Shown: positions 9,402 to 17,856 of the stretch, one piece after another
Layout: every line of letters starts with the position of its first letter
Numbering within the stretch: position 1 is the stretch's first letter
Assembly (NCBI RefSeq): GCF_002091635.1
Contig: NZ_BDAC01000011.1
Span: 124,001 to 188,000 of the forward strand
Source: Pseudomonas indica NBRC 103045
GTDB taxonomy: Bacteria; Pseudomonadota; Gammaproteobacteria; Pseudomonadales; Pseudomonadaceae
Length of the DNA stretch: 64,000 nucleotides
Reading direction: 5' to 3'
Notes under the pieces: model-generated
Databases searched by the model: none
What the model saw: the letters and a program-made list of their open reading frames with translations, nothing else
What the model was told of the DNA's origin: nothing
Program-made: the position numbers and the translations under genes

Positions 9402-9644
9402 ATGGAAACGAAGATACTCATATTGAAAATGATTGCAAAACATGATGGAAAGTGGACCTGGTATCAAATTGAAAGGGGTTTAAATGCCAAAGGATTGGGA
9501 GGTGTAGTGAATTCTACGGAAGTATTGCAAGCACTGATCGACGAAGGTTTTATAACAACGAAATCTGATCCTCGTTATCCATCACCCCTTTACAGCATTA
9601 CGGAGTTGGGCAGAGCAATTTTGTTAAAGGAAGCTGAAGAGTAA
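9402..9644 (+). CDS. Probable immunity protein, winged-helix-like
   Basis: This 80-residue protein starts one base after the toxin stop and shares its low GC, the usual position of a cognate immunity gene. The pattern (helices, then LQALIDEGFI, then a Pro-containing wing and YSITELGRAIL) looks like a small winged-helix fold. No signal peptide or membrane segment is present, so it acts in the cytoplasm if it is an immunity protein. The role is inferred from position. It could instead be a small regulator. Confidence 0.6.
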   Translation: METKILILKMIAKHDGKWTWYQIERGLNAKGLGGVVNSTEVLQALIDEGFITTKSDPRYPSPLYSITELGRAILLKEAEE

Positions 9645-10115
9645 GTTCGTGGACAAACCCTTGATAAGATTGCCTTATCGAGGGTTGTTCCAAACAACAA
9701 TGTGAGGTTCAGCGGTGGTGCGAACCGTAACACAACACCATTAACAAGTGGTCAGCAGCAAGATGTCTTAGATTGTGCAAAAGTGCTTGGTACTGACGCT
9801 GACAATATTCGATTCCATAGCTACGACGCGCCGTCAAACTATAGTGATCTGTTGGATACTGTTTTCGTTGGACCCGATATCTATCCTGGAACTGGTGTGA
9901 CATCTTCTGTCGTAGATCGATTTTCTATGAGGACTACCTTGGCCCATGAAGTAGTAGGCCATAGGTATTCAACGTTGGCGGGAAGAGATTTTGCTCCCGG
10001 GTCATATTTGGATGAGTTTCAAGCGAGCTATCGAGCAGCAAAATTGGCTCCAGATCTAACGAGTACCGAGCGATATCAACTATTGAAAGAACAGTGTAAG
10101 GCGTTTGCACTCTGA
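9645..10115 (+). pseudogene. Orphan toxin cassette with VPNN junction, no start
   Basis: The frame is open from 9645, directly after the upstream stop, to TGA 10113-10115, but has no convincing start; GTG 9702 lies inside it without a ribosome-binding site. It carries VVPNNN at bases 9684-9701, and GTTCCAAACAA there is identical to the junction in the upstream toxin (8957). This is how orphan C-terminal toxin cassettes look: a silent alternative tip waiting for recombination. The toxin part (about 140 residues) contains THLAHEVVGH-like sequence, in fact TLAHEVVGHRY, an HExxxH arrangement that could bind metal, followed by an acidic DEFQASY. A peptidase activity is only a guess. Its matching immunity gene is the broken SUKH gene downstream. 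Confidence 0.6.
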
Positions 10116-10159
10116 GAACATAACAGTTAAGCAGTTCAAGGCGTCAGATGACTTCACTA

Positions 10160-10318
10160 GTGGCCTGTGCGGTTAATTTGTTAACTCAAGTTCGGATGAC
10201 TGAGGTTCTGAGGCAAGGCGCCGCGACGAGTCATAGCAGGGCTATGGCGAGGAGCGGCAACGCAGTATCAGGGCCTCAGGCGCCGAAATTGACTAACTGA
10301 ATTAACCAAACAGGCCAC
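10160..10318. mobile_element. MITE with about 38-bp terminal inverted repeats
   Basis: The ends GTGGCCTGT (left) and ACAGGCCAC (right) start inverted repeats of about 38 bases with a few mismatches (GGTTAATT against AATTAACC, CAAGTTCGG against CCGAAATTG). An inner hairpin is built on CTGAGGC/GCCTCAG. It has no coding capacity. It is flanked by TA at 10158-10159 and 10319-10320, consistent with a TA target duplication. It lies inside the SUKH gene. Confidence 0.75.
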
Positions 10319-11166
10319 TAGGTTCTGTACGTACTGCCGTAGACAGCGCAACATGCAAGCCAACGTGACCATCGCGGCAAAACTTCTTGCCAGCTTGTCG
10401 TAACGAGTGCCGATCCTGCGACTCTCCTTCAACCAGCCGAACATCCGCTCGATGATGTTGCGCTGCCGATATTTCGGTCGATCGAACAGTCTTGGCAGCC
10501 CCGGTTTGGGCTTGCACTTCATGGTTCGCAGCGGAATCACAGGCTGCATCCGGTAACGGTCGCAGTACTGGCGCAAGTGCTCGGCATCGTAGCCCTTGTC
10601 TGCCAGCAACCAGCGGCAGCGCTTGCGAGGCCGGCCTTGCTTGCCGGGGATGCGCACCTGATCCAACAGTGCCTGAGCATTCGATATATCGCTGGCCTGA
10701 CCCGGCGACAGCAAAAAGCGCAGAGGCACGCCGTTGGCATCGCAAACCATATGGATCTTGGTGGTCAGGCCACCTCTGCTGCGTCCCAAGGCATGATCTA
10801 ACGGCTCTTCTGGCCCCCCTTTTTCCCGGCGCCAGAAGAGGCTCGGGTTGCTCGCACCGCTGTGGAATCAATCATCCAAGTATCCAGATCGATCAACCCC
10901 TCCTGATTCAGGCGAACGTGCAGACGCTCAAGAACCTGGTCGAACGTGCCGTCATCCCGCCAGTCACGAAACCGCTGATACACCGTCGACCATGGGCCGA
11001 ACCGTTCGGGCAGGTCGCGCCAAGCTGCTCCTGAGCACAGAAGCCAGAAGATGCCATTGAGCATCAGTCGGTCATCACTGCGGGGTCGCCCCATTTTCTG
11101 TTCGGGGGAAACCAGATCAACGATCAGCTCCCAAGCTGCATCCGGGAGTTCGTAACGCTTTGCCAT
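10268..11166 (-). CDS. IS5-family transposase, programmed -1 frameshift
   Basis: The first frame (11166-10798, 122 residues) has the IS5-type N-terminal domain (DUF4096-like, ending GKKGGQKSR). The second frame holds the DDE part: GRSRGGLTTKIH, a DKGYD stretch with one catalytic Asp, and RNIIERMFGWLK with the catalytic Glu. A run of A5G6 on the coding strand (plus positions 10814-10824) is a likely slip site; a -1 shift there gives GGPEEPLDHALGRSRGG, the usual family sequence. The second frame does not stop inside the element. It runs through the end repeat at 10321 and stops at 10268 in MITE sequence, adding about 17 foreign residues. Whether that product is active is unknown. Confidence 0.85.
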
Positions 11167-11225
11167 GCGGGCCTCCAGCCTGTCATGGCGCCGATTCTAC
11201 CCGCTTAGACTTTTCGTACAGAACC
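10321..11225 (-). mobile_element. IS5-family insertion sequence (IS427-like)
   Basis: The 905-bp element has matching ends, GGTTCTGTACG on the left and CGTACAGAACC on the right, and TA on both sides (10319-10320 and 11226-11227). It encodes a transposase in two frames on the minus strand. It abuts the MITE: both share the TA at 10319-10320, so the IS probably entered at the target duplication of the MITE. The subgroup is inferred from the two-frame layout and TA target. Confidence 0.9.
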
Positions 11226-11724
11226 TAATACGGCATATGTCCAAGAATTGCAGGCGGAGCTTAGCGTTCGTTTGCCGGAAGACTTTGCTAAATCGCTTGA
11301 ATTTTTCGACGGTAGCGGGTTTGCAGTACTTTTCTTTGCATGCAATAGCGGAACGGCCCGCCACTAACGTTTTGAATGAAACAAAAAGGCTTCGACGTGT
11401 AATCGGGTTGCCAAGCCAATTCTTGTGCTTGGAGAGCCGCCGGAAAGCTTGATAGTCATGGACTGCGATAAAGGCGGGCAGGTTTTGTGGTGCAATGCTA
11501 TAGATGTGCCTCGGATTGGAAAAGAGAATTTGAGCCGAGAGCCGCAGGCATGGGACTCCTTCGGAGAGTTCTTCGCGTATTTTCTTGAAGAGGAAGAAGG
11601 TGATCGCGAGTAGTTTCAAACACTTCAGGCGCCATCGGTCGCATGGCCGAATTGGGGTTGGAGATTAAAAATTAGAGAATGTTCATGTGAATATCGAAAT
11701 CTGTAAGGCTTAATTTGTCCTCCT

Positions 11725-12606
11725 TCACCCCCTATGCAACGCCCGATAATGCGCTGGCGCCATGCCCACGACTTTTCTGAACAGCCGGGAAAAGTAGTAG
11801 ACGTCCTCGTATCCCAGTTGCTCGGCCACCTGGCGGATGCTCTGGGCGCCTTCGTCGAGGAGGCGGCAGGCGTGGGCCATTTTGAGTTGGATGAAGTCCT
11901 GGATCGGTGCGTGGCCGGTCAGGGCGCGGTAGGTCTTGGCGAAGTGGAAGCGTGACAGTTTGAACTGCGCGGCGAGTTGGTCGAGGTTGAGGGTGCCGTG
12001 CAGGTGGGCGCGCATTACCGTGTGGACCGCGTCCACGTCGAGGACGCGGCCTGACTTGAGCTGGGCCCGCGCCGGCAGGACCGCGAGCGATGCCAGCAGG
12101 GATTGGAGCTGGTGGGCGGCGTGGATGAAGTGCGGCAGCGACAGGCCCTGGCGGCGCACGCCGAGCAGGGCGTCGAACTCGGCCAGCAGGCGCGGTTGTA
12201 CGCCGATGCGCAACACCGGCCCCTTGCCCAGCGGCCGCAGGAAGGCTTCCGCCAGTTCGCCTTCGAAGTGCACCCAGTAGAGTGTCCAGGGTCGCGCGGC
12301 ATCGGCGCCGTAGGCATGCGCCACGCCCTTCGGCAGCAGCAGCAGATCGCCACCACCCACCTCGAATCGTCCATCCCCGCTTTCCAGCCAGCCCTGTCCG
12401 GCACGGCAGTAGATCAGCAGGTGGTCGTCCGGCTGGGTGCGCTCCATACGATGCCCGGAAGCCTCCGGGTAGAACCCGAGGGCCAGCGGGTAGCAACCCG
12501 CCGCCAGCGGATGGCGCGCCAGCAGGCGACGCAGGCGGGGCGGTGTGATGAAGCGAACGCCATTGGCCGGCAACGGCCAGTTGGAGGTTTCGACGCTGCG
12601 GCTCAT
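11725..12606 (-). CDS. mmsR: AraC-family activator MmsR
   Basis: The 293-residue protein has an AraC-type cupin sensor domain (about 35-180) and two C-terminal helix-turn-helix motifs (about 195-290; LDQLAAQFKLSRFHF and IRQVAEQLGYEDVYYFSR). It is divergent from mmsA, as in P. aeruginosa, where MmsR activates mmsAB in response to valine-pathway intermediates. ATG 12606 is chosen because AAGGA lies ten bases upstream; the in-frame start at 12684 would lie over the regulatory repeats. The name rests on position plus family. Confidence 0.87.
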   Translation of the reverse strand: MSRSVETSNWPLPANGVRFITPPRLRRLLARHPLAAGCYPLALGFYPEASGHRMERTQPDDHLLIYCRAGQGWLESGDGRFEVGGGDLLLLPKGVAHAYGADAARPWTLYWVHFEGELAEAFLRPLGKGPVLRIGVQPRLLAEFDALLGVRRQGLSLPHFIHAAHQLQSLLASLAVLPARAQLKSGRVLDVDAVHTVMRAHLHGTLNLDQLAAQFKLSRFHFAKTYRALTGHAPIQDFIQLKMAHACRLLDEGAQSIRQVAEQLGYEDVYYFSRLFRKVVGMAPAHYRALHRG

Positions 12607-12675
12607 ATCGTTCTTGTCCTTGTCGCGTTCGAAGCGGAGCCTGCCCGAGGCGGTTCCGGGCAATTCAATCCCAAG

Positions 12676-12733
12676 ATCGTCCATCCATAGACCAATATCG
12701 TCAATCCACAGGGGCTCCGACTGCGGCTATAAA
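12676..12733 (+). promoter_or_regulatory. mmsA promoter with MmsR-like direct repeats
   Basis: ATCGTCCATCCATAG at 12676 and ATCGTCAATCCACAG at 12697 are direct repeats exactly 21 bases apart, two helical turns, as expected for an AraC-family dimer. A TATAAA -10 box lies at 12728-12733 and no good -35 is present, which fits activator dependence, with the proximal repeat next to the -35 position. MmsR binding here is inference. Confidence 0.6.
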
Positions 12734-12765
12734 GGCTGAAAAAAACCATCCCGACGGAGGATGCG

Positions 12766-14262
12766 ATGGCCAAGACGATTCCCCAGTTGATCGATGGCGA
12801 GTGGCGCGAGAGCCGTTCGCGTGAGCTGATCGAAGTGACCGACCCGGCGACCCAGCGCGTGCTGGCCCTCGCCCCGAAGGCCACCCATGAAGAGATCGAG
12901 GCGGCCATCGCCAGTGCCAAGGCGGCCTTCCTCACGTGGCGCGAAGTGCCGGTGCCGGAGCGGGCGCGGCTCATGCTGCGCTACCAGCATCTGCTCAAGG
13001 AGCATCACGACGAGCTGGCGGAAATCCTCGCCGAGGAGACCGGCAAGACCTTCGCCGATGCCAAGGGCGATGTCTGGCGCGGCATCGAAGTGGCCGAGCA
13101 CGCAGCCAACATCGCCAGCCTGATGATGGGCGAGACGGTGGAGAACGTCGCCCGCGAGATCGACACCGCCAGTTGGATGCAGCCGCTGGGCGTATGCGCC
13201 GGCATCACCCCGTTCAACTTCCCGGCGATGATTCCGCTGTGGATGTTTCCGTTGGCCATCGCCTGCGGCAACACCTTCGTCCTCAAGCCCTCCGAGCAGG
13301 ACCCGCTGACACCCAACCGCCTCGCCGAGCTGTTCCTCGAAGCCGGCGCACCCAAGGGTGTGCTGCAGGTGATCCACGGCGGTCGCGAGCAGGTCGACGC
13401 CCTCCTCACTCATCCTGATATCCGCGCCATTTCCTTCGTCGGCTCGGTGCCGGTCGGCCAGCACGTCTACCGCACCGGCACTGCGCATCTGAAGCGCGTG
13501 CAAGCGTTCGCCGGGGCGAAGAACCACATGGTGATCCTCCCGGATGCGCACAAGGACCAGGTGATCAGCAACCTGATCGGCGCCAGTTGCGGTGCCGCCG
13601 GCCAGCGCTGCATGGCGATCAGCACGGCGGTGTTCGTCGGCGCGGCGCGCGAGTGGATTCCGGAGCTGGCCGCGCAGATGGCCGAGCTGCGTCCCGGCCA
13701 CTGGAAAGACGCCCACGCCGCCTATGGCCCGCTGATCAGCCAGCAGGCCAAGCAGCGCGTGCAGCGGCTGATCGCCGAAGGCAAGGCGGAAGGCGCCGAG
13801 TGCCTGGTGGACGGCTCGCAATGCACGGTGGAAGGCTTCCCCGACGGCAACTGGCTCGGCCCGACCCTGTTCCGCGGCGTGACGCCGAAGATGAGCATCT
13901 ACCGCGAGGAAATCTTCGGCCCGGTGCTGATCTGCCTGGAAGTGGACACGCTCGAAGACGCCATCGAGCTGATCAATGCCAACCCCTATGGCAACGGCAC
14001 CTCGATCTTCACCCGCTCAGGCGGTGCGGCGCGGCACTTCCAGCATGCCGTGGAGGTAGGCCAGGTGGGCATCAATGTACCGATCCCGGTGCCCCTGCCG
14101 TTCTTCTCCTTCACCGGTTGGCGCGGCTCGTTCTATGGCGACCTGCACGCCTACGGCAAGCAGGCGGTGCGCTTCTTCACCGAGACCAAGACCGTGACCA
14201 GCCGCTGGTTCGACGACGAGCCGGTGGTGGCCGGGCCGAACATGACCATTCATTTGAAGTGA
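12766..14262 (+). CDS. mmsA: Methylmalonate-semialdehyde dehydrogenase (acylating)
   Basis: MmsA converts methylmalonate semialdehyde, CoA and NAD+ to propionyl-CoA, CO2 and NADH, the last step of valine breakdown. The 498-residue product is a full-length CoA-acylating aldehyde dehydrogenase: the NAD-binding core includes [12 protein letters not shown] and [12 protein letters not shown], and the catalytic cysteine is C282 in [18 protein letters not shown] before ATG 12766 supports the start. It opens the operon running to mmsB and is divergent from mmsR. Confidence 0.96.
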   Translation: MAKTIPQLIDGEWRESRSRELIEVTDPATQRVLALAPKATHEEIEAAIASAKAAFLTWREVPVPERARLMLRYQHLLKEHHDELAEILAEETGKTFADAKGDVWRGIEVAEHAANIASLMMGETVENVAREIDTASWMQPLGVCAGITPFNFPAMIPLWMFPLAIACGNTFVLKPSEQDPLTPNRLAELFLEAGAPKGVLQVIHGGREQVDALLTHPDIRAISFVGSVPVGQHVYRTGTAHLKRVQAFAGAKNHMVILPDAHKDQVISNLIGASCGAAGQRCMAISTAVFVGAAREWIPELAAQMAELRPGHWKDAHAAYGPLISQQAKQRVQRLIAEGKAEGAECLVDGSQCTVEGFPDGNWLGPTLFRGVTPKMSIYREEIFGPVLICLEVDTLEDAIELINANPYGNGTSIFTRSGGAARHFQHAVEVGQVGINVPIPVPLPFFSFTGWRGSFYGDLHAYGKQAVRFFTETKTVTSRWFDDEPVVAGPNMTIHLK

Positions 14263-14480
14263 GCAGGCGATGCGCCACCGGATGTCATGCCATTTTCCGC
14301 AGACGGACATGATTCCCACACCGTCCGAATGGGCTTTATGCGGCATCCGGGTACGCTCGTGCGTTTTTCACAACGACAAGTTGCAATGGGTCGCAGCACC
14401 ATCACAAATGAGATGCAGTGAACAGCGAATACGGCGTACAAATTCTCCTCGATTGAACAACAACAACAGGGAGAATTTCC

Positions 14481-15731
14481 ATGAAGACAAAAACCCTTGC
14501 CGCATTGATCTGTTGGGCAGGGCTGAGCGCCAGCGCGCAGGCCGCCGAACCCATTACTCTCGGGCTCAGCTACCCCCGCACTGGAACCTACAAGGAAGAA
14601 GGATTGGCACAGATGCGTGGCGCCTTGCTTGCCATCGATGAACTGAACGCCGAAGGTGGCGTGCTCGGCCGGCCGCTGCGGATCTCCAGCCGGGACGACG
14701 CTTCGCGCCCGACCAAGGCCGTACGCAATGTCGACAAGCTCGCCGACGAAGGCGCGGCGATGCTGTTCGGCGGTTCCTCCAGCGCCGTGGCCATCGCCGC
14801 CAGCAAGCGTGCCAAGGAACGCGGGCTGATCTACTTCGGCACCCTCACCTATTCCAACGACACCACCGGCAAGGATGGTCATCGCTACATGTTCCGCGAG
14901 TGCAACAACGCCTGGATGAGCGCCCGCGTTCTCGGCGACTACCTGCACAAGACCATCCCGAACAAGCGCTACTTCTACATCACCTCGAACTACACCTGGG
15001 GCCTGACCACCGAGGAATCCCTGCGCAAGACTACCGACAGCACCGACGAAGCCCGCCATCCCAGCGTCAAGGTGCCCTTCCCCGGCGCACGCCTGTCCGA
15101 CTACCAGGACGCGCTGACCCAGGCGGCCGAAAGCGATGCCGAGGTGCTCGCCCTGGTGCTGTTCGGCGACGAGATGGTCCGCGCCATGCGCATCGCCCAT
15201 GAACTGGGCCTGACCAAGCGCATGCAGATCGTGGTGCCCAACCTCACCCAGAGCATGGTGGAAGACGCCGGCCCCGGCCTGATGGAAGGCGTGGTCGGTA
15301 CCGAACCCTGGACCTGGCGCGTACCCGAGCTGGAAAAATCCGAAGCCGGCATGGCCTTCGTGAAGAACTTCAGCGAACGCTACCAGATGTACCCATCCAG
15401 CTCGGCAGCCTCCGCCTACAGCATCGTCCGCCAGTGGGCCGACGCGGCAGAGCGCGCCCGCAGCCTGAACAGCGAGGCCATCATCCAGGCGTTGGAAGGC
15501 TATCGCTACAGCCTCCTGAAGGATCAGCAGGAATGGCGTGCCTTCGATCACCAGAACGTGCAGACCGTCTACGCCGTGAAGGTCAAGCCGCGGGAAGAGG
15601 TGATGCAGGATCAGTTCAAGCAGGACTACTTCGAGATCGTCAACCGCATGAGCGGCGACCGAGCCGCCCCCACCCTCACCGAGTGGCAGGCCGAGCGGAA
15701 AGCCGCCGGACAGCCCATCACCTTGCAATAA
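14481..15731 (+). CDS. Branched-chain-type ABC substrate-binding protein
   Basis: This 416-residue periplasmic protein of the Peripla_BP_6 (LivK-like) type has a clear signal peptide (cleavage near SAQA/AE, residue 21) and the usual opening ITLGLSYPRTG, followed by RDDASRPTKAVRNVDKL. GGGAG before ATG 14481 marks the start; 218 bases separate it from mmsA, so it may have its own promoter. The next gene starts six bases after its stop. No permease or ATPase lies nearby, so it either shares a distant Liv-type transporter or acts as a sensor. A ligand such as valine, isobutyrate or another branched acid is a guess from context. Confidence 0.85.
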   Translation: MKTKTLAALICWAGLSASAQAAEPITLGLSYPRTGTYKEEGLAQMRGALLAIDELNAEGGVLGRPLRISSRDDASRPTKAVRNVDKLADEGAAMLFGGSSSAVAIAASKRAKERGLIYFGTLTYSNDTTGKDGHRYMFRECNNAWMSARVLGDYLHKTIPNKRYFYITSNYTWGLTTEESLRKTTDSTDEARHPSVKVPFPGARLSDYQDALTQAAESDAEVLALVLFGDEMVRAMRIAHELGLTKRMQIVVPNLTQSMVEDAGPGLMEGVVGTEPWTWRVPELEKSEAGMAFVKNFSERYQMYPSSSAASAYSIVRQWADAAERARSLNSEAIIQALEGYRYSLLKDQQEWRAFDHQNVQTVYAVKVKPREEVMQDQFKQDYFEIVNRMSGDRAAPTLTEWQAERKAAGQPITLQ

Positions 15732-15737
15732 GAGCCT

Positions 15738-16901
15738 ATGGAATTCGAACTCAGCGATGAACAACGTCTCCTGGTCGACAGCGCACGTGCCTTCGCTACC
15801 CGCGAACTGGCGCCGCATGCCGCCGACTGGGACCGCGAGCACCACTTTCCGACGGAAGTGATCCGCCGCGCCGCCGAACAGGGCTACCTGGCCCTGTACA
15901 TCGGCGAAGACGACGGCGGACTGGGCCTGTCCCGGCTGTCCGCCTCGCTGATCTTCGAACAACTCGCCGCCGGCTGCGTGGCCACCACGGCGTACATGAC
16001 CATCCACACCATGGCGACCTGGATGCTCGCCAGCTTCGCCGACCAGGCGTTGAAGGACGCCTGGCTGCCGGGGCTGGTCAGCGGCGAGCTGCTCGCTTCC
16101 TATTGCCTGACCGAGCCGGATGCCGGGTCCGATGCCGCCCACCTGCGCACCCGTGCCCGCCGCGACGGCGAGCACTATGTGCTGGACGGCAGCAAGTGCT
16201 TCATCTCCGGCGCCGGCGCCACCGACGTGCTGATCGTCATGGCGCGCACCGGCGAAGACGGCGCCAAGGGCATCTCCTGCTTCCTGGTCCCGGCGGATGC
16301 CGAAGGTGTCCGCTATGGCCGCAACGAATTGAAGATGGGCTGGTGCGCCCAGCCGACCCGCACCATCACCTTCGAAAACGTCCGCATTCCCGCCGGCAAC
16401 CGCATCGGTCCGGAAGGCCAGGGCTTCGTCTATGCCATGAAGGGGCTCGACGGCGGACGCATCAACATCGCCAGTTGCTCGCTGGGCGCGGCCCAGGGCG
16501 CACTGGAGCAGTCGCTGCGCTATGTCGAGGAGCGCCGCCAGTTCGGCAAGCCGTTGGCGGAATTCCAGTCGCTGCAATTCAAGCTGGCGGACATGCTCAC
16601 CGACCTCACCGCCAGCCGGCAGATGGTCCGATTGGCCGCGCACAAGCTGGACAACCGCCACCCGGAAGCCAGCCTCTACTGCGCCATGGCCAAGCGCTTC
16701 GCCACCGATCACTGTTTCGAACTCTGCAACCAGGCCCTGCAACTTCACGGCGGCTATGGTTATCTCAACGATTACCCGCTCGAGCGCTGGGTCCGCGATG
16801 CCCGCGTGCACCAGATTCTCGAGGGGACCAACGAGATCATGCGGGTCATCGTCGCGCGCCGCCTGCTCGACCAAGGCGGCATGCTCGATCGCCTGCTGTA
16901 G
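15738..16901 (+). CDS. Acyl-CoA dehydrogenase, probably isobutyryl-CoA
   Basis: This FAD enzyme (387 residues) probably oxidises isobutyryl-CoA to methacrylyl-CoA. The family motifs are visible: CLTEPDAGSD (about 125-135), FISGAGATDV, and the C-terminal LEGTNEIMR with catalytic base E362, plus the ALQLHGGYGY stretch. The catalytic Glu position fits short-chain acyl-CoA dehydrogenases. It begins six bases after the binding-protein stop. Substrate is inferred from the operon: the next two genes are a hydratase and a 3-hydroxyisobutyryl-CoA hydrolase. Confidence 0.9.
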   Translation: MEFELSDEQRLLVDSARAFATRELAPHAADWDREHHFPTEVIRRAAEQGYLALYIGEDDGGLGLSRLSASLIFEQLAAGCVATTAYMTIHTMATWMLASFADQALKDAWLPGLVSGELLASYCLTEPDAGSDAAHLRTRARRDGEHYVLDGSKCFISGAGATDVLIVMARTGEDGAKGISCFLVPADAEGVRYGRNELKMGWCAQPTRTITFENVRIPAGNRIGPEGQGFVYAMKGLDGGRINIASCSLGAAQGALEQSLRYVEERRQFGKPLAEFQSLQFKLADMLTDLTASRQMVRLAAHKLDNRHPEASLYCAMAKRFATDHCFELCNQALQLHGGYGYLNDYPLERWVRDARVHQILEGTNEIMRVIVARRLLDQGGMLDRLL

Positions 16902-16995
16902 CAGTTGCCATCCCGGTGCCTGGCGCCCGGGTCGGCCGTTCGGCCTTACCGGAGCAGCTCCGAGCTGCCCTCCGATCTACGTTAGGAAGAGATCT

Positions 16996-17814
16996 ATGAG
17001 CACCGCAGTAGAACCCTACAACCCCGGTCTGTTCGACCTGACCCACAAGCTGACGGTGGAGAAGCACGGCCACACCGCGCTGATCACCATCAACCACCCG
17101 CCGGCCAACACCTGGGACCGCGACTCGCTGATCGGCCTCCGGCAGCTCGTCCAGCATCTCAACCGCGACGACGACATCTACGCCCTGGTGATCACTGGCC
17201 AGGGCCAGAAATTCTTCAGCGCGGGCGCCGACCTCAATCTGTTCGCCGACGGCGACAAGGCCCGCGCCCGGGAAATGGCCCGGCGCTTCGGCGAGGCCTT
17301 CGAGGCACTGCGCGATTTCCGTGGCGTGTCCATCGCCGCGATCAACGGCTACGCCATGGGCGGCGGCCTGGAGTGCGCCCTGGCCTGCGATATCCGCATC
17401 GCCGAGCGTCAGGCCCAGTTGGCCCTGCCGGAAGCGGCGGTGGGCCTGTTGCCCTGCGCGGGCGGGACCCAGGTGCTGCCCTGGCTGGTCGGCGAGGGCT
17501 GGGCCAAGCGCATGATCCTCTGCGGCGAGCGCATCGACGCGGAGACCGCGCTACGCATCGGCCTGGTCGAGCAGGTGGTGGACAGCGGCGAGGCCCGCGG
17601 TCATGCGCTGCTGCTGGCGGCCAAGGTGGCACGGCAGAGCCCGGTGGCGGTGCGCACCATCAAGCCACTGATCCAGGGCGCCCGCGAGCGCGGCCCGAAC
17701 ACCTGGCTGCCGGAAGAGCGCGAGCGCTTCGTCGACCTGTTCGATGCCGACGACACCCGCGAAGGCGTCAACGCCTTCCTGGAGAAACGCGACCCGCAAT
17801 GGCGCAATCGCTAG
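16996..17814 (+). CDS. Enoyl-CoA hydratase (methacrylyl-CoA hydratase)
   Basis: The 272-residue crotonase-fold protein probably hydrates methacrylyl-CoA to 3-hydroxyisobutyryl-CoA. It shows the oxyanion-hole sequences FFSAGADLNLF and GGGLECALACD and the ALPEAAVGLLPCAGG stretch. ATG 16996 is chosen because the crotonase fold begins shortly after it and AGGAAGAGA precedes it; the same frame is open upstream to 16522, but that extension is antisense-like noise overlapping the dehydrogenase gene. Confidence 0.9.
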   Translation: MSTAVEPYNPGLFDLTHKLTVEKHGHTALITINHPPANTWDRDSLIGLRQLVQHLNRDDDIYALVITGQGQKFFSAGADLNLFADGDKARAREMARRFGEAFEALRDFRGVSIAAINGYAMGGGLECALACDIRIAERQAQLALPEAAVGLLPCAGGTQVLPWLVGEGWAKRMILCGERIDAETALRIGLVEQVVDSGEARGHALLLAAKVARQSPVAVRTIKPLIQGARERGPNTWLPEERERFVDLFDADDTREGVNAFLEKRDPQWRNR

Positions 17815-17856
17815 CGGTTGCGCCGCCAATCGAGGCCAAACGCCACAGGATTTGCC

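Larger units (their letters stand above)
10105..11613 (+). pseudogene. SUKH (SMI1/KNR4)-family immunity gene, interrupted
   Basis: Removing the MITE and IS (and the extra TA copies) joins ...DDFT at 10145-10157 to NTAYVQELQAEL after 11226 in one frame. It runs on with VRLPEDFAKSLEFFDGSG, the typical SUKH opening. The middle (LQYFSLHAIAERPATNV, then NETKRLRRVIGLPSQFL) is in another frame, so there is a frameshift near 11320. A second shift near 11430 returns to the first frame for VLGEPPESLIVMDCDKGG and VLWCNAIDV, ending at TAG 11611-11613. SUKH proteins are immunity proteins for polymorphic toxins, which fits its place right after the orphan cassette. The start is uncertain: TTG 10105 overlaps the cassette end. 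The gene is certainly non-functional as it stands. Confidence 0.75.

Noticed and set aside
14250..16874. An 874-codon open frame on the minus strand
   Set aside because: It is the complement of the binding-protein and acyl-CoA dehydrogenase genes, has no ribosome-binding site or domain, and such long antisense frames are common in GC-rich coding DNA.
16522..16995. N-terminal extension of the enoyl-CoA hydratase
   Set aside because: Overlaps the dehydrogenase gene in another frame; the ribosome-binding site and fold start point to 16996.
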